The position numbers were made by a program, and so were the translations under genes. Positions 26,560-34,655 of a stretch of DNA of 56,458 nucleotides are shown piece by piece. The first letter of the stretch is position 1, and every line of letters starts with the position of its first letter. Origin of the DNA: Verrucomicrobiota bacterium (GTDB taxonomy: Bacteria; Verrucomicrobiota; Verrucomicrobiia; Verrucomicrobiales; DEV007); assembly GCA_018970725.1 (NCBI GenBank), contig JAGWVU010000031.1, positions 1 to 56,458 on the forward strand. The letters run 5' to 3'. The notes under the pieces are model-generated. The model worked only from the letters and a program-made list of their open reading frames with translations. It had not been told where the DNA came from and searched no databases.

Positions 26560-27648
26560 ATGCCCATCATCGACCAGTATTTCGAGGTGCTCGTTCAAGG
26601 AAGCGGTTCCGACCTCCACCTCTCCGAAGGTCAACCTCCCAAGGCCCGCATTCACGGCTCCATCGTCCCCATCGCGGAGGGAGAACTCTCCCACGAGGCC
26701 ATCAAGCAGATCCTCGCGGAAATTTGCGATCCCAACGCCTTCGAACGCTTCCTCGAAGCCGGGGACCTCGATTTCGCCTACGAGATGGATGTGAATTCCC
26801 GTTTCCGCTGCAACTACTTCAAGCAGCAGAACGGTCTCGCTGCGGTCTTCCGTCTCATTCCCACGAAAATCGCCACCCTCGACCAGCTCGGCATTCCCAA
26901 GGCGGTGGAGGGCTTCGCCCACATGCGCAGCGGCATCGTCCTCGTCACCGGCCCGACCGGCTCTGGAAAATCGACGACCCTCGCGGCGCTGATCGATTTC
27001 ATCAACACGAACTACAACCGGCACATCGTCACCATCGAGGAGCCGATCGAGTTCGTGCACCGCAACAAACAATCCATCCTGACCCAGCGCGAGGTCGGCA
27101 TCCACTGCCCCACCTTCGCCGATGGCCTGCGCGCCTCCCTCCGGGAAGACGCGGACATCGTGCTGGTCGGGGAAATGCGGGACCTCGAAACCATCTCCCT
27201 CGCGCTCACCGCCGCGGAAACCGGACAGCTCGTCTTCGGCACCCTGCACACCAACAACGCCCGCAAGACCGTCGACCGGATCATCGACGTCTTTCCGTCC
27301 GACCAACAGGCTCAGGTCCGCACCATGCTCTCCTCCTCGCTCCGGGGCGTCGTGGCCCAGCTCCTCATGAAGCGGATCGACCAGCCGGGACGCGTCGCGG
27401 TCAACGAAATCCTCATCTCCACCCCGGCCGTCGGGGCCGTGATCCGGGAAGGTTCCACCTACAAGCTCTATGACGTCATCACCGGCGGCAAGGCCTACGG
27501 CATGCAGTTCATGGACGATGCCATCATGTCCAAGCTCATGGCCGGTCACGTGTCCCCTGTCGAGGCCTACATGAAGGCCACGGACAAGAGCCGGTTCGTC
27601 AAATTCCTTCCCCCGGAACACGCCGCTCTCGCGAACTCCGGCGGCTGA
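26560..27648 (+). CDS. pilT: PilT-family pilus retraction ATPase, copy 2
   Basis: 362 residues. N-domain with GSDLHLSEGQPPKARIHG, canonical Walker A GPTGSGKST at 131-139, Asp box IEEPIEFVH, Walker B region VLVGEMRDLETISLAL, His box TGQLVFGTLHTNNA. The C-terminal part keeps LLMKRIDQPGRVAVNEIL and AVIREGSTYKLYDVI, close to the usual PilT retraction helix region. It lies 37 bases downstream of copy 1 and is almost certainly co-transcribed. It looks the more conventional of the two, so it is probably the main PilT. Its TGA stop is directly followed by the stop of the convergent M48 gene; together they form TGATCA. Confidence 0.93.
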   Translation: MPIIDQYFEVLVQGSGSDLHLSEGQPPKARIHGSIVPIAEGELSHEAIKQILAEICDPNAFERFLEAGDLDFAYEMDVNSRFRCNYFKQQNGLAAVFRLIPTKIATLDQLGIPKAVEGFAHMRSGIVLVTGPTGSGKSTTLAALIDFINTNYNRHIVTIEEPIEFVHRNKQSILTQREVGIHCPTFADGLRASLREDADIVLVGEMRDLETISLALTAAETGQLVFGTLHTNNARKTVDRIIDVFPSDQQAQVRTMLSSSLRGVVAQLLMKRIDQPGRVAVNEILISTPAVGAVIREGSTYKLYDVITGGKAYGMQFMDDAIMSKLMAGHVSPVEAYMKATDKSRFVKFLPPEHAALANSGG

Positions 27649-29577
27649 TCATCCTCTCAAGGCGGCGGGGCCGCCCGGATAAATCAGGCTCCCGGGGATC
27701 CTCCGGATCGCCCGTCCCAGCGGCCCCAAAAACAAGACGCCGCTCCCGCCTCGTTCCACGAAGAGGTAAAACTGCCCCGGGACCGGCAGACTCTCGAGCA
27801 GTTCATCCACCAGCTGCTGGTCCACGCGGTTTCCCCGGAACTTCCACCAGGGCACCTTGACCGTGACCGCGATCAGGTAATAGGGATGTTCGCGCAGATG
27901 GGTCAGCACCGCCCGCGCCATTGCCACCCGGGAAATCTCGGGATGCGCCGCGAGAACCTTGCGGATCTCCTCCAAGGCGGCGGCATCCAGATCGGGCGCT
28001 TCCATGGAGGTCCGGTGATTCACCTCGTTCCGTTCCCGCTGCGCCGTTTCCAACAAATGCTCATGGTCATAAGCCCGCCGCTCCATCTCCTTGGCCTCGG
28101 TCAAACGCCCCTTGCGCTGCAGATAAGCGTGCATCAAACCGCACGCCCCCGGGGTGGCGAAAATATCCCGGCGGATGGCCCGCTCGAGGCATTCCATCCC
28201 GGCGGCATCATCCCGGTCCAGGAGAATCCGGCCGTAAAGGAAGTTCGCGGCGGCATGGTCCGGCTCCAGCGCCAACAAATCCCGCACCATCGGCTCCGCG
28301 GCCCCGGCGCCTTCCACCTCGACGACGTGGGCGATCCGCTCCCATCGTTCTTCTGGGGTCAAGGTTCCGGCTACCTCGGCCGCCTCGGTCTTTTCCAAGG
28401 CCGCCAACCTTCTGGCCGCCTCTTCGTGGCGCTCCTTCCAGACCTCCCGGACCCGAAAGGCCCAGTCCGAGCTGAAGCGTTCCCCGGCCCGCTGTTCCAA
28501 CGGCCCGAGCCACTCCGCCGCCGCGGTGGGCCCGGGTAACGGGGGAACTGGAATGGCCCCGGGATTTTCCGCCCCGGGAAAGCCCATCTCCACCAACCGG
28601 TCCCGCAGGCAGGGGTGGGTATCGGCGTTGTTGGTGGGCACCGCGAGACCTTCGCGCAGCCACCGGACCGCTTCGGGACCCGGGTCCCGCCGCAACGCCG
28701 CCGCAAGGCGCGCGGACAAATCGAGGGGAGGCATCGGCGAGTCCACCGCCAGTTTCTGCACCTCCGGCCAGAACTCCTCGTCCAAAAAGCGGGTCAACAC
28801 CGTCAACCGCAACAGGGCCCGCCCCGCCACTTCCGCGCCCGCCGCCCGCGCCGCCGCCTGATCCGCCTCATACTCCTGACGCCTCGAGAGAACGAAGGCG
28901 TGGGCATTGAACCGCGGCCACCACCAACGGAGAAAGGGCCCCAAAAGGAAGATCCGCTGCCGTTGCTCCCCATCGGAAAGAAGGCTTTGCCACGTCAACC
29001 GGACCCGGCAGAGCCAGCGGGTGATCCCGTTGTGTTCCCTCGAAAAGTGCCCGATCTCATGGGCGATCACGCTGCCCAGCTCCTCCGGGGGAAACGCTTG
29101 GAGCAACGGCAACCCAAGCACGAGATACCGCCGGGACCAGCCGAAGATCCCGAACCGCGGAACCTCGCAGGCCGCCGCATTGAGGTCCGGCGTCAAATAC
29201 ACCCTGGCGATCCGCCCCACCCGCAACCGCCGCCGCAAACGTTTCAGTTCCGCAAACAACGCCGGCGCTTCCTTGCGTTTCACCACCATCCCCTCGGGGC
29301 CGCCCAAACGCACCCAGAGGGATCGAAACACACTCCACGCCGAAAAAACGGCCCAAACCCCCAAGCCGGCCAAGCCCCCCATCACCCGTTCCTCCTTGAA
29401 CCGGACCATTAACCAAAACGCTCCCCCGGCCGAGCACAGGAGAACGCCCATCACAAGGAACAAAACGCCGTAGCCGAGGATCGCCATCGCCGCCACCCGG
29501 CGGACGAAACGGCCCGGCCCCTGCCGCTCCACCGCCTCGAGACGGGCCAGCAGGGCGTCCTGTTCATCGGGACTCAT
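27649..29577 (-). CDS. M48 family membrane metallopeptidase with TPR-like C-terminal half
   Basis: 642 residues from the ATG at 29577, which overlaps the upstream methyltransferase stop by four bases. Two membrane helices near the N-terminus (AILGYGVLFLVMGVLLCSAG; GGLAGLGVWAVFSAWSVF) precede the peptidase domain with zinc motif VIAHEIGHFSREHN and the third ligand in RRQEYEADQAAA, the M48 signature. After about residue 400 helical repeats appear (ALEPDHAAANFLYGRILLDR). HtpX and related M48 enzymes degrade misfolded membrane proteins. The long repeat half and the C-terminal hydrophobic strand (QFYLFVERGGSGVLFLG) are unlike HtpX and closer to large M48 proteins of Planctomycetes. Confidence 0.88.
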   Translation of the reverse strand: MSPDEQDALLARLEAVERQGPGRFVRRVAAMAILGYGVLFLVMGVLLCSAGGAFWLMVRFKEERVMGGLAGLGVWAVFSAWSVFRSLWVRLGGPEGMVVKRKEAPALFAELKRLRRRLRVGRIARVYLTPDLNAAACEVPRFGIFGWSRRYLVLGLPLLQAFPPEELGSVIAHEIGHFSREHNGITRWLCRVRLTWQSLLSDGEQRQRIFLLGPFLRWWWPRFNAHAFVLSRRQEYEADQAAARAAGAEVAGRALLRLTVLTRFLDEEFWPEVQKLAVDSPMPPLDLSARLAAALRRDPGPEAVRWLREGLAVPTNNADTHPCLRDRLVEMGFPGAENPGAIPVPPLPGPTAAAEWLGPLEQRAGERFSSDWAFRVREVWKERHEEAARRLAALEKTEAAEVAGTLTPEERWERIAHVVEVEGAGAAEPMVRDLLALEPDHAAANFLYGRILLDRDDAAGMECLERAIRRDIFATPGACGLMHAYLQRKGRLTEAKEMERRAYDHEHLLETAQRERNEVNHRTSMEAPDLDAAALEEIRKVLAAHPEISRVAMARAVLTHLREHPYYLIAVTVKVPWWKFRGNRVDQQLVDELLESLPVPGQFYLFVERGGSGVLFLGPLGRAIRRIPGSLIYPGGPAALRG

Positions 29578-30614
29578 CCGCGTTCCCGTTTCACCGCCGT
29601 CAGGAAGCCGCGATCCGCGATCGTGTCCCGGTAAGTTCCGACCTCGAAGCCGAGCGGCTCCAACAACTCCCGGTATTCCGCCGCCGAATAACATTTCCCC
29701 TGGGTGATGTTCATGAGCAGCGCGGAATATTCCGCCACCGGCAGCGGCCCCGTTTTGTCATCGCGCAAGAACGCCTCGTGGATCACCAGCAGCCCGCCGG
29801 GGACCAAGGCCTCCGCGGATTTTTCGAGGAGCATCCGGACCTCCGGCACATCCCAGTCATGCAAGAGATTGGACAACAGGAGAATATCCCGCCCGCCCGG
29901 CCAGGGATCCCGGAACATGTCCCCGCTTTGCACTTCAATCCGATCCCGCAAGCCATGCCGCTCGATTTCGGCCCGCGTGATCCGGTCCACCGGAGGTTGC
30001 TCCAGCACCGTCCCCGAAAGCCCGGGATGCGCGGCCACCAAGGTCGCGGCATAAATCCCGGACCCGCCCCCCACATCCAACAGGGTCTTCCGGCCGCCCA
30101 GAAGCGGCGTCAGACCACGCGCCAGCATCTGGCCGAGGATCAGTCCCCGGCAATTCATCAGTTCGGTGAAACCTTTCGCGAAATCCTCGGACAACATCGA
30201 GGCATGCCAGTCCCGGCCTTCGTCCTTGGCCTGCCAATTCGCCGGACGCCCGGTGCGCAGGACCCGCAGATAGCCCTGCAGGATCGCGGAATCCCGGATC
30301 GGCTCGTAGTAAGGGCCAAGATACCACGGGGAATCCGCCACCAAATGTTCCCGGGCGGTCACCGTCAAGCGGTTGTCCGCGGTGAGGAACCCGTTGGCCC
30401 GGCACAACGTGAGAAGGACATCCGCCGGCCGTTCCACCCAGCCGAACGCCTCGCAAACCTCCTTCACCGAAGCCCCAGGATGATCCCGGAACCAGGTGAA
30501 CAAGTCGAAGTGCAGCAGCGCCGCACAGATCAGGTCCGCGGCATATTGGCGATCCCGCATCCGCAGGATCAGGGCGGGGTCGCTGACAGGAAGGGTGGTG
30601 AGCGTCGGATTCAT
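29574..30614 (-). CDS. SAM-dependent O-methyltransferase (acetylserotonin OMT-like family)
   Basis: 346 residues. An N-terminal winged-helix dimerisation domain (about 10-90; DLICAALLHFDLFTWFRDHP) precedes the Rossmann methyltransferase: motif I LLDVGGGSGIYAATLVAAHP, then GTVLEQPPVDR and IEVQSGDMFRDPWPGG, and the catalytic region NLLHDWDVPEVRMLL, whose His is the usual general base. The C-terminal YSALLMNITQGKCYSAAEY fits small-molecule OMTs. The acceptor is unknown. Start and stop overlap the sulfatase stop and the M48 start by four bases each (ATGA), so all three genes are translationally coupled although their activities lie in different compartments. Confidence 0.88.
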   Translation of the reverse strand: MNPTLTTLPVSDPALILRMRDRQYAADLICAALLHFDLFTWFRDHPGASVKEVCEAFGWVERPADVLLTLCRANGFLTADNRLTVTAREHLVADSPWYLGPYYEPIRDSAILQGYLRVLRTGRPANWQAKDEGRDWHASMLSEDFAKGFTELMNCRGLILGQMLARGLTPLLGGRKTLLDVGGGSGIYAATLVAAHPGLSGTVLEQPPVDRITRAEIERHGLRDRIEVQSGDMFRDPWPGGRDILLLSNLLHDWDVPEVRMLLEKSAEALVPGGLLVIHEAFLRDDKTGPLPVAEYSALLMNITQGKCYSAAEYRELLEPLGFEVGTYRDTIADRGFLTAVKRERG

Positions 30615-32350
30615 GGTTTCAAGGTCAGGCTGAGAAGTCGGACATCCGCCACCGAAGGCCCGGGGATCGCCGTCGCCCGCAACCTGAGCGGCCCCCGCCC
30701 CTGCGCGAGATCAATCGTCCCCAGATTGAGGGGCCGGAACTCTTTCATCCGAGACTCCGCCTTCGGCCGCTCCAGGGTGTCCTGATTCTGCAAGAGAGGC
30801 GGGTCCCAGGCCGGAGCGAGGGTCCCGCTGAGCCGCGCCGCGCCGAAACTCAATTCCACCGTGGCCCCGGCCGGTTCCGGAGCGGTGTAATGGAGGATCA
30901 CTTCATAGGTTCCCGCGGTGCGGACCTCGATGTCCCAAACCATGGCGTCCTCCGCGGTCTTCCAGTTCACGAAATAGGAACAATTCGGCGCCCCGGCGCT
31001 CCGCCTCACCCCGCCTTCCCCCACCCCGTCCCGGGCGGGCAACGGCGTCCAGGGAAACTCGGGATAGCCCACCGGGATGGGACGATCGTCAGGGGGGAGG
31101 GCGACCTCCCGGCCCCAGGCTTGCAAGGCGGCGCGGAGTTCCTCCGCCACTGGCAGGTCCACGGGCGTCGTCTGCCCGGGATCCCGCTCCAAATCATAGA
31201 GCGCCCCGGCCGCATCCAACCGGTATCGTTGTGTCCTCACACTGAGTTTGTTGTTCTGCCGGCTGAAAAGCATCCGGTCCGGCCAATCCACCGCCTGCCC
31301 GAGCAACAACGGCGCGAGATCCCGCCCGTCCAACGGCTTGTCCCCCACCCGCGGGATCCCGCAGAGGGAGAAGAAGGTGGGCAAAAGGTCGATGGCTCCG
31401 GCGATCGGCTCGATGACCCGGCCCGGGGCGATTTTGCCGGGCCACCGGACCAAAGCCGTGGACCGGAGCCCGCCTTCATCCACGGAGCCCTTCCTGCCCT
31501 TCATCCCGCCATTCCACCGCCCGGTGTTCGGGCCGTTGTCACTGAAATAAAAGACGATCGTGTTCTCCCGGAGCCCCAAGGCCTCCAATCGCCCCAACAC
31601 GCGCCCCACGTTTTCATCCTGATTCTCCAGCATGGCATGCACACAACGCGTCTCCTCCAACACCTCGTTGGCGCCGTCCCGTCCTCTCAAGGTCACCGGC
31701 TTGTCCCGGAAATGACCCCAGTTCTCCCCGGGAACACTCCAGGGCGAATGCGGCGTGTTGTAAGGAACATAACAGAAAAACGGTTTTCCCGCCCCCGCAT
31801 GACGCTCGATGAAGGCAATCGCGCGATCGGTGAACAGGTCCGCTATATAGCCTTTCTCCCGGACGATCCTGCCATTGTGCTCCAAAGGCGGGTCCACGTA
31901 TTCCCCCCAGTGACCGGAGGTGAACCCGTAATACTCACCGAACCCCCGCGCCAGGGGATGGTAAGGCCACTGGCTGCCATTGTGCCATTTGCCGAACGCA
32001 CCCGTCGCATAACCAGCCGCCTGGAATCCTTCCGCCATCGTGCGCTCGTCCACCGAGAGACGCTCCTCACCCAAGGACACCCCGCGCACCCCGCCTCGCG
32101 CGTGGTAACGCCCCGTGAGGAACTCCGCCCGGGTCGGCGCACAAACCGAGCAGACGAAAAAACGCTCGAACCGCGCCCCCTCCCGCGCCAGGGAATCGAT
32201 GTTCGGCGTATGCGCCAGCCCGTTCCCGTTGTGCCCGTAATCTCCCCATCCGGCGTCGTCCGCGAGGAACACGACCACGTTCGGCGGCAGCGCCCCCCGC
32301 GCGGATCCGGCGGCGGCGAGGCAGATCAGGAGGAATCGAATCGAACACAT
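30611..32350 (-). CDS. Secreted formylglycine-dependent sulfatase with C-terminal accessory domain
   Basis: 579 residues with a signal peptide (MCSIRFLLICLAAAGSARGA). Metal ligands Asp31-Asp32 (VVVFLADDAGWGDYG). The sulfatase signature CAPTRAEFLTG has Cys70 as the residue converted to formylglycine. Later conserved parts are AFGKWHNGS, YNTPHSPW, IVFYFSDNGPNTG and MKGRKGSVDEGGLR. After about residue 440 comes an extra beta-rich domain (NCSYFVNWKTAEDAMVWDIE; GTYEVILHYTAPEP) resembling the carbohydrate-binding or gleaned modules found behind PVC sulfatases. Likely role: removal of sulfate esters from polysaccharide in the periplasm or outside. First gene of a three-gene overlapping unit, divergent from a DUF1080 gene 79 bases away. 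Confidence 0.92.
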   Translation of the reverse strand: MCSIRFLLICLAAAGSARGALPPNVVVFLADDAGWGDYGHNGNGLAHTPNIDSLAREGARFERFFVCSVCAPTRAEFLTGRYHARGGVRGVSLGEERLSVDERTMAEGFQAAGYATGAFGKWHNGSQWPYHPLARGFGEYYGFTSGHWGEYVDPPLEHNGRIVREKGYIADLFTDRAIAFIERHAGAGKPFFCYVPYNTPHSPWSVPGENWGHFRDKPVTLRGRDGANEVLEETRCVHAMLENQDENVGRVLGRLEALGLRENTIVFYFSDNGPNTGRWNGGMKGRKGSVDEGGLRSTALVRWPGKIAPGRVIEPIAGAIDLLPTFFSLCGIPRVGDKPLDGRDLAPLLLGQAVDWPDRMLFSRQNNKLSVRTQRYRLDAAGALYDLERDPGQTTPVDLPVAEELRAALQAWGREVALPPDDRPIPVGYPEFPWTPLPARDGVGEGGVRRSAGAPNCSYFVNWKTAEDAMVWDIEVRTAGTYEVILHYTAPEPAGATVELSFGAARLSGTLAPAWDPPLLQNQDTLERPKAESRMKEFRPLNLGTIDLAQGRGPLRLRATAIPGPSVADVRLLSLTLKP

Positions 32351-32429
32351 GGACCACCCCCCCTTTCCCCGGCGCGCGCCGGTTTCGGACTGGACTTGCG
32401 AAATCTGCCGGATCCGCCACCGTTCCCCC

Positions 32430-33125
32430 ATGAAACCCTCATCGCTGCTCTTCGCCGCCGGGCTCGCCCTGGCGCTTCTTCCCACGCTTCCTTGCTCCGC
32501 CGCCGACGAGGGCTGGGTTCCGTTGTTCGACGGCAAATCCTTCGCCAGCGACTGGGAGATCAAGAGCGGCTTCGCCACCTACCGCGTCGAGGATGGCGCC
32601 ATCGTCGGCAAGACCGCCGAGGGCAGCCCGAACTCCTTCCTCGTCACCAAGGAACCATACACCAACTTTGAGCTGGAGTTCGAGGTGAAGGTCGACGGCG
32701 ACCTGAACTCCGGCGTCCAAATCCGCTCCCTCCTCCAGGAAAAGAACGACAAGGGCCAGCCCAATCCCCACGGTGGACGGCTCGGCGGTCCCCAGGTGGA
32801 AATCGAAAACGGCCCGGGCCAAGCCGGCTGGATCTACGGGGAAGCCACCAAACTCGGCTGGCTCTCCCCGGAACCGCAGAGCAAAAATCCCGCCACTGAC
32901 CAACACTCACTGATGAAAAACGGCGACTGGAACCACTTCCGCGTGGTGGCCAACGGGCCGCGCATCCAAACCTGGATCAACGGGCAGCCGGTCGCCGACC
33001 TCACCCACGAGGAAATCTTCAAACGTTACCCCGCCGGACACATCGGCCTGCAAGTCCACGGGATCAAGAAGGGCACCGGCCCCTTCGAAGTCCGCTGGCG
33101 CAACCTGCGTCTCAAGAAGCTCTAA
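32430..33125 (+). CDS. Secreted DUF1080 protein
   Basis: 231 residues: signal peptide (MKPSSLLFAAGLALALLPTLPCSAA), then a single complete DUF1080 domain with EGWVPLFDGKSFASDWEIKS, ELEFEVKVDGDLNSGVQIRS, GPQVEIENGPGQAGWIYGEA and WNHFRVVANGPRIQTWINGQ. It is the same family as the two domains in the protein at 20931. The domain is a concanavalin-like lectin/glucanase fold, likely carbohydrate-binding or hydrolytic. It is divergent from the sulfatase, so the pair may be co-regulated and act on the same sulfated polymer. Confidence 0.92.
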   Translation: MKPSSLLFAAGLALALLPTLPCSAADEGWVPLFDGKSFASDWEIKSGFATYRVEDGAIVGKTAEGSPNSFLVTKEPYTNFELEFEVKVDGDLNSGVQIRSLLQEKNDKGQPNPHGGRLGGPQVEIENGPGQAGWIYGEATKLGWLSPEPQSKNPATDQHSLMKNGDWNHFRVVANGPRIQTWINGQPVADLTHEEIFKRYPAGHIGLQVHGIKKGTGPFEVRWRNLRLKKL

Positions 33126-33141
33126 GGCGCCACGGACGCTT

Positions 33142-34101
33142 TCAAGGCTCCGCCACGAACGGCTCGATGTGGACCGTGGCATCCAGAATGCCAAGGTCCG
33201 CATCCAGCAAGGCATCCTTGACCCGGTGCGCGATCTCGTGCCCCTCTCTCACCGTGAGATCCCCGTCCACCACCACGTGGATGTCCACGAACAGCATCAA
33301 ACCGCTTCGCCGCACCAGGCATTTCTCGATCGCCGCCACCTGATCCAAGGCCCCCGCGATTCCGCGCACCCGTTCCACGATCTCCCGCGGCGGCGCCACG
33401 TCCAGAATCTCCCGCCAGGCGGAACGGAAGAGCCGGGTCCCGTTGAACCCGATCACCCCCGCCGCAAACAGGGCCGCCCAATCGTCCGCCGCCTCGTAAC
33501 CCTCCCCTCCCAGCAAGGCCACCCCGATCCCCAGAAACGCCGCGACCGAGGTCAGGGCGTCGGACCGGTGATGCCACGCGTCCGTCTTGAGGGCCGCGCT
33601 GCCCGTCTCCTCCCCCGCCCGGCTCAACTTGCGGAAAAGCATCTCCTTGGCGGCCACCACCACCACCAGCACCACCAAGGTGAAGGGCTTGGGCAAATGA
33701 TGCGGCACGAGAATCTCGCGGATGCTCTGGATCGTGATCGCCACCGCCGCTCCCAACAACGCCGTGGCCACCGCCAGCGCCGCCAACGTCTCCGCCTTCC
33801 CATAGCCATAGGGGTGCCGCTCGTCCGCCGGCTGCGAGGCAATTTGCAAACTCCCCAGCACCACCATCGAACTCACCAAGTCAAGCATCGACTCGATCCC
33901 GTCCGCGATCAGCGCGTAGGAATTCCCCGCCAGACCGGAGACCACCTTGACGATGGCCAGCACCGTGCTGGCCACGATTCCCCACAGCGTCGCGCGAATC
34001 CCCCGGGAAGCCGCGTCCCGCAACAATGCCTGCGGCCGTTTCAAGCCGGTCCGTGATGGGGTCGGGTGGGTCACGCGCTCCCACCTTCCCCCCACGCCCA
34101 T
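33142..34101 (-). CDS. Cation diffusion facilitator (CDF) family metal efflux protein
   Basis: 319 residues from the ATG at 34101. Six membrane helices are predicted by eye. Metal-site elements of CDF proteins: ALIADGIESMLDLVSS in helix 2 (DxxxD-type site) and DAWHHRSDALTSVAAF in helix 5 (HxxxD). A cytoplasmic ferredoxin-like tail follows (VEKCLVRR-like segment, then LFVDIHVVVDGDLTVREGHE and ILDATVHIEP). Such proteins exchange zinc, cadmium, manganese or iron for protons. Downstream of the VOC gene by 22 bases on the same strand, so probably co-transcribed from the promoter at 34520-34549. Metal specificity cannot be given. Confidence 0.92.
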   Translation of the reverse strand: MGVGGRWERVTHPTPSRTGLKRPQALLRDAASRGIRATLWGIVASTVLAIVKVVSGLAGNSYALIADGIESMLDLVSSMVVLGSLQIASQPADERHPYGYGKAETLAALAVATALLGAAVAITIQSIREILVPHHLPKPFTLVVLVVVVAAKEMLFRKLSRAGEETGSAALKTDAWHHRSDALTSVAAFLGIGVALLGGEGYEAADDWAALFAAGVIGFNGTRLFRSAWREILDVAPPREIVERVRGIAGALDQVAAIEKCLVRRSGLMLFVDIHVVVDGDLTVREGHEIAHRVKDALLDADLGILDATVHIEPFVAEP

Positions 34102-34123
34102 CCTGCGGCAAGGAACGAGATGT

Positions 34124-34510
34124 TCACGGGCGACTTTTCTTCGAGGCAATCCACCAGGTGACTCCGCCCGGATGAAAGACGCCGCCCCGCAGATCATCGT
34201 CCCCATCCCGGAACGGCTCCCGCACCGCAATCGCCCCGGCGGCCAGCGCCCGGCGATACGCTTCCTCGACATCCCGCACGAAAACGTGCACATGACTCGG
34301 CACCGCCGGCAAATCATCGGTGCAGTCCGCCAGCATCAAAACGGTGTCATCCAGTCGCACTTCGGCATGACGCAAATGCCCCGATTCATCCGCAAAACGG
34401 CACAGTTCCTTGGCATCGAAAACCGTCTTGAGAAAATCGATGACCAGATCCGCGCCATCAACCAACAGATACGGCGAGACCGAATTGTAGCCTTCCGGTT
34501 TGAAATCCAT
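34124..34510 (-). CDS. VOC superfamily protein (PhnB/glyoxalase-like)
   Basis: 128 residues with the paired beta-alpha-beta-beta-beta modules of the vicinal oxygen chelate fold. Recognisable strings are VSPYLLVDGADLVIDFLKTV, LRHAEVRLDDTVLMLADC, HVHVFVRDVEEAYRRALAAG and GGVFHPGGVTWWIAS. This is the PhnB-like / bleomycin-resistance-like branch. Most members lack a proven substrate. Cytoplasmic. It heads a two-gene unit with the cation efflux gene and carries a TTGACG / TAGGCT promoter candidate nine bases before its ATG. Confidence 0.88.
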   Translation of the reverse strand: MDFKPEGYNSVSPYLLVDGADLVIDFLKTVFDAKELCRFADESGHLRHAEVRLDDTVLMLADCTDDLPAVPSHVHVFVRDVEEAYRRALAAGAIAVREPFRDGDDDLRGGVFHPGGVTWWIASKKSRP

Positions 34511-34519
34511 GGAGCCCTC

Positions 34520-34549
34520 AGCCTAACGGCCCGTATCATTCACCGTCAA
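34520..34549 (-). promoter_or_regulatory. Candidate promoter of the VOC-CDF unit
   Basis: TTGACG (34549-34544), 18 bases, TAGGCT (34525-34520) on the minus strand, then nine bases (including GAGGG) to the ATG at 34510. The -10 hexamer is identical to that before the LamG gene at 4620. Confidence 0.5.
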
Positions 34550-34611
34550 GGTGGCGAAACCCCCAATCCCGCATCGCCCTCCAAGAACCAAGAACCAGCA
34601 ACCTCCCCCCT

Positions 34612-34640
34612 TTGACTTCCCCGCCGCGGCCCGCTAAGGT
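34612..34640 (+). promoter_or_regulatory. Candidate promoter of the surface repeat protein gene
   Basis: TTGACT (34612-34617), 17 bases, TAAGGT (34635-34640). The ATG at 34656 is 15 bases after the -10 box, so the only Shine-Dalgarno-like string (AAGGTG) overlaps the -10 box and would not be in the message. Confidence 0.45.
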
Positions 34641-34655
34641 GAAGCAAGCCGTGTC

